58,841 nt of DNA from Perkinsus olseni (GCA_013115125.1 JABANN010000161.1:1-58841), one strand, 5' to 3'; positions 1 through 10,631 are shown, counted from the stretch's first letter. The notes: generated by a model from the letters alone, not told the origin. Made by a program: numbers and translations.

Positions 1-70
<70 letters not shown>

Positions 71-72
71 GC
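1..72. repeat. (TTG)n / (TGT)n microsatellite
   Basis: An uninterrupted trinucleotide run of about 24 units opens the window. Read on the plus strand it would encode poly-leucine or poly-cysteine/valine depending on frame, so it may be intronic or untranslated. It runs off the window edge, so its full length is unknown. Confidence 0.98.
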
Positions 73-405
73 AGAAAGCCTTGAAGGTGGATATGCGTGT
101 TGGAGCACCGTCGCCTGGCCATAAGGCAAGCATCGACCACATGCTGGAGTATGCTGTCTATGGCCCTCACTGGATCGGAAAGTCAGTCGGATCATGGCGG
201 ATCATCAGAATCGGACCCCGCTAGGTACCTCCCTCACACTGGTGTGAAGGGCGGCGGCGAAGGCCTGTACTGTATACAGCCCTCGGCAGTAAAGTCCAAT
301 ATGCACTGGGGGAAGCCCTTCCACTATACCAGTCTAGCTAACGATGCTGGTTACCAGCCTGATAAGCACGAAATGTGGAAGTTCATGGCCGTTGACCCAC
401 GCTGA
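73..405 (+). CDS. 3' end of an unidentified multi-exon gene
   Basis: Two stretches look coding in the plus direction. The first follows the TTG repeat and contains AVYGPHWIGKSVG. The second, in another frame, contains the run GKPFHYTSLANDAGYQPDKH and ends with MAVDPR and a TGA at 403-405. A frame change between them implies an intron of roughly 50-70 nt that I could not place exactly. The aromatic and Asp-rich second block reads like the C-terminus of a globular protein, but I do not recognise the family. The start lies outside the window or before the repeat. The call rests only on residue composition and open frames, so it is tentative. Confidence 0.4.
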
Positions 406-691
406 GCAAGAGGTGTTTCTCCCTGCATCTTGTTGTGATAGTTACTTCTAACTGCCACTCCTGTGCCTTCTACGGCCCAGCAGCTCTTCGACTCCTTCTC
501 TTTTCAGTCGGGAGTCACTCACTCACGGAGTCCATAACTATGATGCTGTTGATATCTTCACGTTCTTGCTAGAAAACAAGATCGTAAAGTCTGTCTCGAA
601 GTGGGTGAGCAAGTCTCAATGAGACATCTCGAAGTAGCATAGGTTGGGATTTCGAAGATGACCATCTCATTCTTAGTGATACGGGGAAGGG
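406..691. other. intergenic stretch
   Basis: No convincing open frame, RNA gene or repeat is visible. It presumably holds the 3' flank of the preceding gene and the promoter and 5' leader of the gene starting at 692. Confidence 0.5.
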
Positions 692-1810
692 ATGGTATCA
701 AAACGTATCGCATCAGCGTTTAATCTACAGCTAATGCCCGGTGGTCTCTCGAGAGGACAGCCTCACAGCCTGTCTTGCACAGCGCTGCCAAGCGCCGCTC
801 TCTCCAATCCGTCCGGGTATTCCGGTGCGGTCAGTCGTGAACAGCGGAGGGTGATGAGAGATCGACAGCAGTTGAACGCCTCTTCAGTTCTGTTGACGCA
901 GTCCATTGATGATATCAAGAGGCTGAGAGATAAGGCCCGGCTTATCCGCAATCGTCGCTCGTCGCAGCTGAGCACGCACTTTGAAGAAACTGGATTCTCA
1001 GAACAGGGTCTATCCCCGCTGGGGACGCTCCAATCGCTCTGTGGCTGGCCAGACCGGGAGGCGTCATCGGTTCTGAGAAGACGTGTGCACACCGATTTGG
1101 ATACCTCTCTGCGGTCCCTGCCAGTCTGCTCGAGTGAAGTAGCCGCGGCTAGAAGGAAGGTCAGTCGGCGGCCGAGTAAGATGCTCATACGCAAGTCCTT
1201 CGAGGATGCACCTGAGACTCCCATTAGAAGGGTACCGGATGGGTATGGGCGGAGAGTTCTCACATCGACCCCCTTGGATTTCGGGGATGTATGGTACGGA
1301 GAGGAAACAGCCGAGCAAGCTCGCGCTCCTGGCCGAGCTAACGTCTGCGATGAAGGGCCTCCACGTGCTGAGAGAATAGGCCTCGCAGAGGGCCTGAGAC
1401 AAATCCGTGAGCTCCTTGAGCGTACAGAGCGGGCGATGGAAGAGCAAGCGGATCGGCGCCCTGTGGTGGAAGCTGCTGTGCAGACCGACGCCAACGGCAA
1501 TCGCGCTGAGGTCGGAGTTCAAGTGGACCTGGCTGGCGATGATGGTTTTGTATTGGGGATGAGGAAGCAGGATTATGAAGGAAAGGTGGAGGCGAGCGAG
1601 CCCAGTTCGTGCCCTGCCTCGACGAGAGCAACCAACTCCGCGTCGGTATCCTTGATCCACGGTGAGGCCGTGAGCCCCTTAGCGGAAGTAAACAGCCCCC
1701 CGATGGAAGCGCAAGTCGCCACTCGCGGTGACAAAACTGGGCCGATGACTGATTGCTTCCGCGGCGCTTGCGAACTGTTGAGTAACTGGCGAGGACGACG
1801 GGGCCGCTGA
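692..1810 (+). CDS. hypothetical protein, 372 residues, coiled-coil segments
   Basis: One uninterrupted frame runs from ATG at 692 to TGA at 1808-1810. The N-terminal 60 residues are Ser/Pro-rich. Around residues 50-95 there is a basic, Leu-spaced helical stretch (IDDIKRLRDKARLIRNRRSS). A second helix with heptad character lies near residues 228-255 (GLAEGLRQIRELLERTERAM), followed by the repeated phrases AAVQTDANG and VGVQVDLAG. There is no signal peptide or transmembrane segment. Its high Arg/Ser content and lack of a globular core suggest a scaffold or cytoskeletal protein, but I recognise no family. The start is the first ATG of the frame. Being intronless, it differs from most neighbours, whose genes are split every 100-200 bp. 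Confidence 0.65.
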   Translation: MVSKRIASAFNLQLMPGGLSRGQPHSLSCTALPSAALSNPSGYSGAVSREQRRVMRDRQQLNASSVLLTQSIDDIKRLRDKARLIRNRRSSQLSTHFEETGFSEQGLSPLGTLQSLCGWPDREASSVLRRRVHTDLDTSLRSLPVCSSEVAAARRKVSRRPSKMLIRKSFEDAPETPIRRVPDGYGRRVLTSTPLDFGDVWYGEETAEQARAPGRANVCDEGPPRAERIGLAEGLRQIRELLERTERAMEEQADRRPVVEAAVQTDANGNRAEVGVQVDLAGDDGFVLGMRKQDYEGKVEASEPSSCPASTRATNSASVSLIHGEAVSPLAEVNSPPMEAQVATRGDKTGPMTDCFRGACELLSNWRGRRGR

Positions 1811-1984
1811 TTGCTGGCTAGTGCCGATGCCGCGCAGTATTTGTAGCATCGGAGATCGTAGCACGACACCATCATAATGCATAGCATAGTTATGTATAGT
1901 TAGTGAAGCATCGCTTTCATCTTGCGTTACAGTAGTTATAGGTGATAGTGACTTGCCCACTCATTGGAACGTTCCACTCGTCTT

Positions 1985-2020
1985 GATGGCGATCTGATGG
2001 CGATCTGATGGCGATCTGAT
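1985..2020. repeat. 11-bp tandem repeat, about 3.3 copies
   Basis: GATGGCGATCT is repeated three times without change (1985-2017), with a fourth partial copy. It lies in the 3' flank of the 372-residue gene. The rest of 1811-2467 shows no gene. Confidence 0.95.
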
Positions 2021-2467
2021 GCACTGGGATGTCTGATTTGACGTCTCGTTCGACGCAAACTATTCTCAAAGCATAGCCGTGGCGATGGGCCTCCTTGTAG
2101 ACGCGGGGTATACTGTACGGGAAGATGGGATGTCAACACCGATGCATCAGCCTCTCATATCGTGCTTGGAGGGAGGGGAGGTCGTTCAAGAGAGCTAGCC
2201 GCTGCTCACCAGCCTCGCTTATGAGGCCACTTGGGCTCTCATATACACCTGCCGGAAATGTGTCTAGCATTAAACATGTGAACTAATGGTCATCCCTCCC
2301 TCGCACGAAGAGGACTCAGCGTTTAGTCAGGGGTCCTGGCGGCCGATCGCTGGGCTCAGGTACTGCTCTTACCTTCTTGAATAGTATTCAAGAGCATTGC
2401 TGGTCACGGATTTCTCTACGTAGCGTTCCAGTACGGCGATCTCGCGTACACTTGATACAGTTGACCA

Positions 2468-3480
2468 ATGAGAGGCCTCATTATCGGCTCGTTTCTGTGT
2501 GGGGCGGTCGTATCACAGCAATTCAACTACGCACCATACCCGAAAGAGATGCGACTTATAGAGGTGCAGTTGAGAGATGGTCATCCTTCGGGGTCTCCCC
2601 TCTTCGGCCGCTTAGGTGCAGCTTCAGGGATCGCCTGAGCCAGACTCACCCGCCTCCAACTGTTCTTTCAGAGCAACGTACCAACTCATGCCGATTCCCT
2701 CATTCCAAGGTTAGTTTCTCTCCCCTGCTCCAAAAGCAGTTTTTGAGACGTCCTACCTCAGAGCGGCAGTTAGTATGCTTCACGTTTGACCTCCCTCGAA
2801 AGGGCTTGGTGGTTCTCCGTGGTGTCCCCGAGCCTGCGGAGATCACTCTAGACCTTGTATGTCAAACAAGCTTGCCCGTAGCCCGGCTGAGCTCTAGCCA
2901 TTCTTCAAGGTAGGCGGACTATGTGAACAACCACGATGTTTGTCGACACCGTTCGAGATCTCTGCAGCGTGTTGCCCGGTAGAGGACTGTCGGACTGATC
3001 ACGGAAAGACTCCAATGGGGATTTCTCGTCTCGCCGAGAAATGAATTCCACAACATACGTTCGATGTTCGTACGTCGACTCGTTGCTGCAAGACTTGGGT
3101 AAAGCATAGATTCGTCCGCATGAGCTGGTGAAGTGGATTATCCCCTATTGTAGGAGCCCTCTCTTGCCTCCTCCAAATGGAAGCGCGAAGGGTATGACGT
3201 GGCTGAGCCCATCGGATGATATCACACACGTGAACGTTCATTTTTATATCCGACCATCCTCGAGTCTTCAAGTGTTGCCTTGCTTATCCCCGAGGTGTGT
3301 TGCAATGGCAAAGGAGCCGCTTACTTTGCAAAGTGCTGTGGTGAGTGTGCAATACTGAATGGGTTTTGTGTGTTTTCGAGAGATGTATTTTCAGGGAGGA
3401 TATTGCCCCTTTCTCACGCTCATCTGCTGGACGCTACTCCTCGTTTTGTCATACATTTATTGTCTCATTGAGTATAGCGG
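2468..3480 (+). CDS. putative secreted Cys-rich protein, multi-exon
   Basis: From ATG at 2468 the reading MRGLIIGSFLCGAVVSQQF is a clear signal peptide with likely cleavage near VVS-Q. It continues MRLIEVQLRDGHPSG before leaving frame at about 2635. Later blocks look coding in changing frames: CFTFDLPRKGLVVLRG near 2780-2830, DSNGDFSSRREMNSTTYVRC near 3008-3070, and CCNGKGAAYFAKCCGEC near 3297-3345. The pattern fits a secreted protein split by short introns, with cysteines concentrated at the C-terminus. Donors and acceptors could not all be fixed. One possible donor, GTGAGT at about 3341, would end the Cys-rich exon early. The family is unknown. Other secreted Cys-rich genes occur at 28.4-33.2 and 56.8-57.1 kb. 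Confidence 0.5.
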
Positions 3481-3592
3481 TATAAAGTGTGCCGAAGTCG
3501 TTCTACTGTTCGCAGCGTATGAGACTCCTTCGCCTTGGATCCGCAGTTCAGTTATAGCGCTTCTGGTTCGTGGTATCTTCTGTTTCTGACTT

Positions 3593-3617
3593 ACTCGGGA
3601 GTCCCGAGTCGGGACTC
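3593..3617. repeat. two overlapping perfect inverted repeats
   Basis: ACTCGGGA at 3593-3600 pairs with TCCCGAGT at 3602-3609. GAGTCCCGA at 3599-3607 pairs with TCGGGACTC at 3609-3617. The two hairpins share a middle arm and exclude each other. The surrounding 3481-3910 shows no convincing gene. Confidence 0.9.
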
Positions 3618-3910
3618 TCATGCGGTGTTCCCCTCGCTGGCCATTCGCTCACGTTACGGGCACTACGCTCATGTTACGTGTGTCATGGGCACTATAACAC
3701 CAAGGTGTTGTGTCAAATACAATTGATTGAGGGCCTAGCCCTTTCTTCAGTGGGTTACAAGACTTGAGAAATCCTTCAGAATTTGAAGTTAGCCGTCTCA
3801 GACAGCCGATCTCCCAAAGCTGCTCGTTTCACCGGAGAAATTAGCTTCTCAATCTGCAGCGGCTGCGGATCCAGTCAGAACATCTGCCTCAGAAGTTATA
3901 TCACGAAATA

Positions 3911-3981
3911 GTCGCTACCCGGATTTGAACCGGGGTTGTCACGGCCACAACGTGACGTCCTAACCACTAGACGATAGCGAC
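3911..3981 (-). tRNA. tRNA-His (anticodon GTG)
   Basis: The minus strand folds into a full 71-nt cloverleaf. The 7-bp acceptor stem GTCGCTA/TAGCGAC is perfect. A D-arm contains TCTAGTGGTTAGGA. The anticodon stem TCACG/CGTGA closes the 7-nt loop TTGTGGC with anticodon GTG. The T-arm CCCGG/CCGGG has loop TTCAAAT, and the B box GGTTCAAATCC is intact. There is no intron, and CCA is not encoded, as expected for a nuclear gene. Confidence 0.95.
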
Positions 3982-4031
3982 AGATTCAGAACTGGAAAAC
4001 TTCACTCGCTGTGATCGTTAGTCTGTGATAC

Positions 4032-4091
4032 GACCGCAGCAAGGACCTCCAGATCTTCAGTCTGGCGCTCTCCCAACTGAGCTATCTGGGC
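4032..4091 (-). pseudogene. tRNA-Phe-like (GAA) sequence with degraded 3' half
   Basis: The minus strand has a good tRNA-Phe 5' half: GCCCAGA, a D-arm with AGCTCAGTTGGGAGAGC, and the anticodon stem CCAGA/TCTGG around loop CTGAAGA (anticodon GAA). Beyond the variable AGGTC the T-arm is not recognisable (TTGCTGCGGTCGTATC in its place), and no sequence complementary to the 5' acceptor follows. It lies 50 bp from the intact tRNA-His. It is most simply a truncated pseudogene. Confidence 0.7.
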
Positions 4092-4876
4092 TACAAAAAC
4101 AGTCTTATTCTTCGGAGCCGAGCAGGGCAAATAGCTGGACGCAAGGGTCGGAGTAGGCGGAAAGCGACAACCGATGCTTATGAGGTTCCCAGAACCTTCG
4201 GCTGCGACTAAAGCCTTCCTGATCACGCGAGCAAGGTTGCCGTGAACCTAACGATTAAGATCCGAAGAGATTACGATCCCAGCTTATCGGCACGTTGCCC
4301 GGGTGGGCTCAGCCACTGTCCAAGCACTGCTATGACCGAGTTTTTCTCCGCCTCATTGCTATCAGGGTGGCCTGAGGATCAGGTCCTGAGCCGCTCTCTG
4401 TCGGAGATTCTCTGAACTTGACACAGTAAGGAGTGGTCGGAGGCAGACTGCCTCAGGAAGTTTGTGGAAAGCCAGGAGTTGCCTCCAACAACTCGGTGGT
4501 CACCAGCGGAAGAAGCGAGAACCTTCCTCGCTTTCTCGCAACAGAAAATTGAAGTCTTTATGTTTGTGTAGCGTTATTATTGTGGTAGGCAGTGGTTGGC
4601 CTTCCACCGATATTCTACTCCCGTGTAATTCTGCTCGGCAACTTCGGGGCTAACCTAATACCGAATTTTCGCGCGATATTTACGACGCGGAGGCTTTAGA
4701 AAACCTTTAGGACGTGTATATTCGTCTAGGTCGCCTCGAAAGTGTCATGGTAGCAATCCTACGTAGAAGAATCGGCGAAATTACCACGCAGAGGCCAGGC
4801 GCACAATACATAGACTTGTGCGCAACGGTCCTGCGATCAAGATCGCAGTACCTCAACGAAAGTACTTAGAGCTAGT
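4092..4876. other. intergenic stretch
   Basis: Only short open frames without family features are visible. No RNA gene or repeat was found. Confidence 0.4.
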
Positions 4877-5741
4877 ATGGTGCTAGATGAGAAACAACCG
4901 TACAAAGTAATGGTTATGATGATGGCGGACGCGAGTTTGACCCAGCCCGCCACTCCCTGGATGTGGAGGTAGGATACTAGAGGTTGGAGCCTCCAACCTG
5001 GTTGCTGTGTCGAGTCAACACTGTTGGCCGCAGCCATCCAAGTCTTGTATGGCTGTGGTCTCGGATTCCGAGAGGAAGGGAATTGTCGGTCGGGCAAGTA
5101 GATAGTGTAGTCGCGGCTTACATTGGGAGGTTTACATTAATGAGCATGCAGACGAAAAGAGCATTTCTCAAGATGGCAGCAATGCTCTCGGATCGGACGA
5201 TTCAGGTTACGAACCTATCGAGGATTTTTCATCTTCCTCCGACAGTCCTTAGGTTGCTTTTCCGTCATCAATGTTATGCGAGGCCCGCATTGCGAGCTGC
5301 CAGAGTCTTCATGAATGTGATGTCTTGTTGTTGATTTGTCCTAGGATCGTGTGCAATGTTGCGATAGCGGAATTTTTCCTCGATATATGCCTGTTGGGAA
5401 GAATGATCTACTGCCAAGCGCTATCGAATTTTCATGCAAATTTCTATTATGAGAGACACAGTATTGTGCTGATCCGTCGGAGGCGCCCAAGGCCCTCAAC
5501 CGTCTGATGAAGGCTATTATGGACCACTTGGATACCATATCTGCTGATCGGAGAGGCACCCAGCAAGACTAGCGACGGATTCGGGAGCAGCAGTGCAGCG
5601 ACAGTGGGAAGAGCGCAGCAGCTGCCGACGCAAGGACGAGGCCCAAGACTTCAGGCTAAGAAGACTGCAGCAGCTGGCAGGCGGAAGAGGTTTGAAGGAC
5701 GGCATTGCGCAGGATTCATAAGGAAAGCTTCAATCGACTGA
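4877..5741 (+). CDS. hypothetical multi-exon protein
   Basis: ATG at 4877 opens MVLDEKQPYKVMVMMMADAS and runs to a donor (AG|GTAGGA) near 4970. Later coding-like blocks are MAVVSDSERKGIVGRAS (about 5050-5100), an acidic, phosphosite-like block DEKSISQDGSNALGSDDSGY (about 5152-5250), GIFPRYMPVGKNDLLPSAIE (about 5370-5435), KALNRLMKAIMDHLDTISAD (about 5490-5550), and a basic tail (GRRKRFEGRHCAGFIRKA) ending at TGA 5739-5741. The mix of acidic Ser-rich and basic segments resembles a nuclear or RNA-associated protein, but no domain is recognised. Exon joins are approximate because no homolog guides them. The Tc1-like element begins 54 bp downstream. Confidence 0.5.
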
Positions 5742-5794
5742 GTGCTCCTTTGGAGACATTTTATCGAACAGCATATCCGGTGAAGCGTTTGTTA

Positions 5795-7527
5795 CTACAC
5801 CTTTTCCCGGGCAAATAAAATGCTTTTCGTTTGATTTAAAAGGGCCTGGAAAACCGAAGTTTGTTTTAAAAAGTTTTCATCCACTTTAAACACTTTAGCA
5901 ATTTTAAAAACCTCATGTCACGCATATTAAATCCCACTTTTCATGCAATTTGAAATATACTACATTAGCCGCCTGTCAGGATTACTCGCGTAGTGAACCC
6001 GACCCAAAAGATGTACTGCAACTCAGAAGCAACCAAACGTATAGATAATACCCAAGGCGACACGAGTCACCAAAGCTATACGATACGTCGACAAACAACG
6101 TCAGACAACTTAGTCGAACAACTACGTCTGATTACGAAGCTACGAACGTAATCGATCTAGCGAAGCTTAGCTTGAAGCACCCGTCCCGCACTACACAAGT
6201 GCACAATTGTGCAGCGCTGTCCCGATTCCGGCCGAAACCCCACTTCACACCGTCACACGCCGAATTAGAGGGCGCGCGCGAAATTCGCGCATCCTCATTG
6301 TTCATTGCGTGCCTGATTAGGCGTTGCATTCCGTAGCTTTTGTCCCAATATGGTCAATGCCAATGCTGCCGGACGCCCACCCGCCCGCCGTGGTGTGCAA
6401 CCAGGGAGCGTGCGTGGTAAATACACCAAATATCAAGCTGACGTACGTCAACGAGTGCTGAGAGCTCAAGAGAAGGGGCTGAACTGGAAGGATGTTGCCA
6501 TCGCAAACGACGTGAAAATCAGCACGGCGAGAGGGTGGCTGAGACGCGAGGCCCTCGGTCAAGCTCCTAAAGCACGCGGTGGAAAGCGAGACGTGGCCAT
6601 GAAGATGATGGAGGTGCACGAAGAGTTTCTGCTCGAACAACTCGAGCACAACTGTCACTTGACTCTTGGAGAGATGATGGAGCTGCTAGAGAAGGAGTTC
6701 GACCTAAACATCAGCATTAGCACTATAGCAAGGCATTTGGACATGAAGCTATTTACCCTCAAACAGGTGAGAGCCATTTCCCATACGTTTTCTCACTACT
6801 ACGAGATATTGCTCACTCTCAGGCGCGGTTCGAACCACAGGGAGTGAACTCTGCCATCAACCGCAGCAAACGAAAGCAGTATGTTGAACGATTGCTACAA
6901 TTATCTGCCGATGGTTATAATATCCTGTATCAAGATGAAAGTAACATAAGTATCTACTGTCGGAGGACTCAGGGCAGAGCCCAGGCAGGAGACAGAGCGG
7001 TGAGCATTACGCCAAACACTCGAGGGCCCAATTTACACTGCATAGCGGTCTACAGTAGGAGCGAGGGCGTGGTGTACTCTCAGCTGAAGAGAGGTAGCTT
7101 GAAGAAGGAGGCTTTCATAGAATGGTTCGTCGACATGCTACGGGCGGTTAAGGAAGTACTCGAGTTGCCGGATACGGTATATAGTACACAGAGTAGCTCT
7201 GGACAATGTGAAACTGACATGTCACACGTGGCAGCGTTCCTCCAACACGAATCATTGTAGTGTCCTACCGTGTTTCATGAGCTCGGAGTATGTGTTCGAG
7301 TTGCAGGAAAGGATCGTACTAGCAGAATGATTCAGATAGCGAAATTGGATCAAAATCGATTTAAATAGAATGACACGGGTTAAATCGTATTTGCTCATAA
7401 TATTAATTTGGGTGACAAAACGAATTTGGTTTGACAATTTTTTAATTCCAATGACACTCGCTAAATTGCTATCAAAATGGTTTAAACCGAACGAGAAAAC
7501 ATTTTATTTGCTTGGGAAATGGTGTAG
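5795..7527 (+). mobile_element. Tc1/mariner-type DNA transposon with TIRs and TA target duplication
   Basis: Imperfect terminal inverted repeats of about 45 bp start CTACACC, share AAATAAAATG about 20 bp in, and are flanked on both sides by TA (5793-5794 and 7528-7529). That is the target duplication expected for the IS630-Tc1-mariner superfamily. The TIRs differ at roughly one base in five, so the copy is not young. The element is 1,733 bp, more AT-rich than its flanks, and carries one transposase gene (6350-7260). Subterminal regions (5840-6340 and 7320-7500) are non-coding and A/T-rich. Confidence 0.9.
6350..7260 (+). pseudogene. Tc1/mariner-type transposase, one intron, decayed C-terminus
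   Basis: ATG at 6350 opens a basic N-terminus, followed by a helix-turn-helix (WKDVAIANDVKISTARGWLR, about residues 47-66) and a second helical DNA-binding region. A canonical intron with donor GTGAGAG after KQ and acceptor CTCAG near 6821 restores the frame to RFEPQGVNSAINRSKRKQYV. The first catalytic Asp is in NILYQDESN. The second is expected in LDN, which is present (ALDNVK, about 7200) but in a shifted frame. The frame ends soon after, without the PYSPxLNPIE-type third-acid region. The HTH and first third of the catalytic domain are sound and the end is broken, so this copy is probably inactive. Confidence 0.8.
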
Positions 7528-8050
7528 TAGCAGTTATTCCGCCGTAGACTACGGCCTGTGGCGAGGCACGTGACAGATCAAGTGAGCTCGCCAGTTTTTC
7601 AACCTCACAAGTAGACAACCATCTCAAGTTGAGATTCTCAACTAGAGGCCCGTTGCGATGTCCCTGCCCAAAGTGCCGGAATAGTTGCTGGTCTTCTCCG
7701 TGCTGACTTCTAACCTCACCAGACTCGTTCTCAGACTTAGTCAGGCTTCATGCAGCTCCTTGGCCACCGGATTAAAGTCATTTGCCGAATTTCGGCAGTC
7801 CTCTTCGCCCAGCCATATACTTCTTGTGGCGCGCGTACAAGCTTTGCACGTGTATCACGGGCGGCCGCAGATCCATAATATGTCTTCTGTCCCCGCATGC
7901 CTGATTTACTCCGTAAATTTTACTGAGAGCCTCCCCCGCCCCCTTGAGGGAGACTTCGCCCTGAGGGACGCTTGAGTGATCCACGCGCGGCAGGAAAAGT
8001 GGCTTAGTGGTCTTCACTTCATCGGCATCTTCGTAGATTATACTCATCTC
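7528..8050. other. flank between transposon and secreted-protein gene
   Basis: No supported gene. It contains TTGTGGCGCGCG near 7824-7835, resembling the recurrent GGCGCG motif described in the findings, and presumably the promoter of the gene at 8051. Confidence 0.4.
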
Positions 8051-9757
8051 ATGATGGTACCCCTTCCCAGTCAGCTATTCCGTCTCCTCACGCTACTCAC
8101 CGCCGTTCTGCGCATCCCCGCCAGCGGTGGATCCACCCGTATGCAACTGGTAAGGAATACGTACTGCACCACCGGCCGAAGGGAGATTGGCATCCGTGGG
8201 AGCAGAGTCCCCTGCGGTATCTCTGACCAGGCTGGCACAGAAGGCCTTCCACTGCCAGGCATGGATGAGGGTGTCCTCACTTCAAGGGAGGATATCATTC
8301 TCACCAACGATGGTATGGTTCGAGTTACAGCTCTTCCCAATAGGCCGTACAAGTACCTACTTACGGCCAACTCAGAACGTTATAGTAGATTTGAGGAGAT
8401 CTTCGGAGGAGTTGCGACGGTCATCAACGAAGGCACAATGGATGTCAATGATGACTACGAGGCCCAAGGCAACGCTTTCAGACATTCGGCTAATCTAACT
8501 CAGTTCGGTTTCACTGAGCGTGAAAAGGCTGACCTCGACGGGGCCCCTGTACGAGTGTTTGAGGGCTTCGCCGCCAACATGCCGGGAGGCGATGTACTCA
8601 GCAACTTCGCCAAGGAGGGACTGGGCCCTGACGTCTTCACCATCTACATGGATGAGAAAGTTGAAGGCGAAGTGTTGAAAATGGAGGCCAGGAACAGCTA
8701 TGCGGGCAATGAACTTCACCAAGAGGTCAGGGTAACGGTTTATGGTGACCTTGACGGAGACATGAGCATTGAGGAGGCCGTTGACGAGCTCCATGATACT
8801 TACGCGAGTTCTTCGAGTACGGTGGCTAGAGCCTTGGCACAGAACCCGTTCGCGCGGACTGCAATCGATGGTCAGAGACACATGCCCGATGTAATTTCAG
8901 GAAGGTATCTCCCAGAGGAGGAACGCTTGTTTTACAAAGCTCACGAGGGGCGATGGGGGACTCTCGACTGGATGAAGTCTGGGTCACGTGCACGAGGTCT
9001 ACGTAGCGCGAACGTGTCGAGCCTATTCCCCCCTATCAAGTACTTTGAGATCGAACAGAACAGTGCTGCTGAGGAGTACTTCAAGAGCCACCACCAACCT
9101 AGGAGGCTGGTAACACTACACTTCCCCAAGGATTGTGACCTGAAGAAGAAGCCCAAAGATAATATTTTCTGTGTTGAAGCAAGTATAAACAGGGACGGGA
9201 GTAAGAACACAATTGATGTCTCTGGATCCCTGTTCGACCACTACTCTCCTGATAAGCGCATTGCGGCTGGATTCAAGGTGGTTCAGGAGAACAACGAAGC
9301 TGTTGACTTCCACATATCTGGCGGGGGCAGTGCTGTCGTCTTCTCGACCGACGGGGAAGTCCGTCTGGAAGCAACCGCCAATCTTGTCATCCTCGATGGT
9401 GGGAATCCCAGACATTTCTCAGGCGCAGTGGAGATTGCCTGTGGTTACAAGCTCACTGGCGAGGTGTCGCTGAAAGCTTCGTCCACCGAATTGCTCTCGG
9501 CCACGTTCGGTGGTGTAGGTGTTGTTGGCGGCGGTAAGAATAACCTGCTTGGCAACTATATACCCTTGAGTGGAGGACTCGATGCCGGAGTCGCCGGCTT
9601 TATCGTGGCGGGTAAGTTCCTAGTCCAATCAGCTGGCGGTAGCTTCCTGAGGTATACCCTCGATTTCCCTATAGCCTATGGCATCTGGGCCCCGTTCTAC
9701 AAGCACACCGGTACGCTGTTGGTCTTCAATGAGACCGAGTTCAGCCTTCTGAGATGA
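8051..9757 (+). CDS. large intronless secreted protein, 568 residues
   Basis: The frame is open from about 7976, but the first ATG is at 8051 and gives a typical signal peptide (MMVPLPSQLFRLLTLLTAVL, likely cleaved near ASGG), so this start is preferred. TGA is at 9755-9757. The mature protein alternates charged and beta-prone segments, lacks further transmembrane helices and has few cysteines. Regions of note: LLTANSERYSRFEEIFGGV (about residues 103-121), an acidic helical stretch near 245-265 (GDMSIEEAVDELHD), and a Gly-rich beta C-terminal third (DAGVAGFIVAGKFLVQSAGG). I recognise no enzyme motif. It is unbroken by introns although neighbouring genes are intron-rich, as is the 835-residue secreted gene at 21.2 kb. 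Probably a lineage-specific extracellular protein. Confidence 0.8.
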   Translation: MMVPLPSQLFRLLTLLTAVLRIPASGGSTRMQLVRNTYCTTGRREIGIRGSRVPCGISDQAGTEGLPLPGMDEGVLTSREDIILTNDGMVRVTALPNRPYKYLLTANSERYSRFEEIFGGVATVINEGTMDVNDDYEAQGNAFRHSANLTQFGFTEREKADLDGAPVRVFEGFAANMPGGDVLSNFAKEGLGPDVFTIYMDEKVEGEVLKMEARNSYAGNELHQEVRVTVYGDLDGDMSIEEAVDELHDTYASSSSTVARALAQNPFARTAIDGQRHMPDVISGRYLPEEERLFYKAHEGRWGTLDWMKSGSRARGLRSANVSSLFPPIKYFEIEQNSAAEEYFKSHHQPRRLVTLHFPKDCDLKKKPKDNIFCVEASINRDGSKNTIDVSGSLFDHYSPDKRIAAGFKVVQENNEAVDFHISGGGSAVVFSTDGEVRLEATANLVILDGGNPRHFSGAVEIACGYKLTGEVSLKASSTELLSATFGGVGVVGGGKNNLLGNYIPLSGGLDAGVAGFIVAGKFLVQSAGGSFLRYTLDFPIAYGIWAPFYKHTGTLLVFNETEFSLLR

Positions 9758-10631
9758 GCATATAACCTCATGGTTTCCATCTTGACCACAACCAGCGCTA
9801 TTCTGCTCAGGCGCGATGAAGCTCTACGATTGAGTAATGTCGGTCATGCTCGTCAACTTCATCATCGTCAATTGTGCGCGTATATAGCGCAGTAGTCGCG
9901 CTCTTGACAGAATGGCTTGCTATGTCCGTCCATTTTTCATATTATCCTTCGTCTGTCGATCATGTTCTTGAATCGCTCTATTGTCTAGTCCCTGCATCGT
10001 CGGCATGGACTGTCGGATTGCCGCTCTGGGTAAGGCGTCCCTCATGGCTCCACTTTATTACTCAGTACTACATTTCATATACCTGATCTTGAGCTTCGCT
10101 CACGCGGCCAATGCTCGCTTCTCATTAGTTCTATAGAGTGTCTTGATCTTGTCTTTCAACTACCTTCCAGTCACATCTGTTATGACCTCTTGTTATGCTG
10201 TCATCATGTCAACTCTGTTCGTCGTACAATTCTGCGCTCAAGTCTTATACTTATGGATGAGAAGCTCTCCATTACTCTGAAGACATCACAGGAGTCATCG
10301 ATGGAGCCATCACATCCATTACTCAAGCAAAGCTTTGTTGATCGAAGACAGTTTAGCAGGTCATGGTCAAGTGGCGTTAACAGTTCGGGCTTAAGACTAA
10401 ATCACCACTCACATTATAGCCTGCCCAACAGCGACACATGGCCTCATGAAAACCTCTTGTCTCCGACTATTTGCACGAAAACTGGAGGACATATGAATTC
10501 ACCGTCAACACCACTCCTGACTGTAGGGAAAGATGGACGCAACTGGCGTGAGTGAGCCGAGCGTTGCAAAGACGGAAGGCGGAAAGCCTTAGAAGGTCCT
10601 TTGAGACATTTCTAGCTCAAGGTTCTCCGGC
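9758..10631. other. region without a firm gene
   Basis: Fragments look weakly coding on the plus strand: MSTLFVVQFCAQVLYLWM at 10206 (signal-like) and ENWRTYEFTVNTTPDCRERW near 10470-10530. No consistent spliced model could be built. The end converges on the P450 gene. Possibly a small secreted gene or a remnant. Confidence 0.3.
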
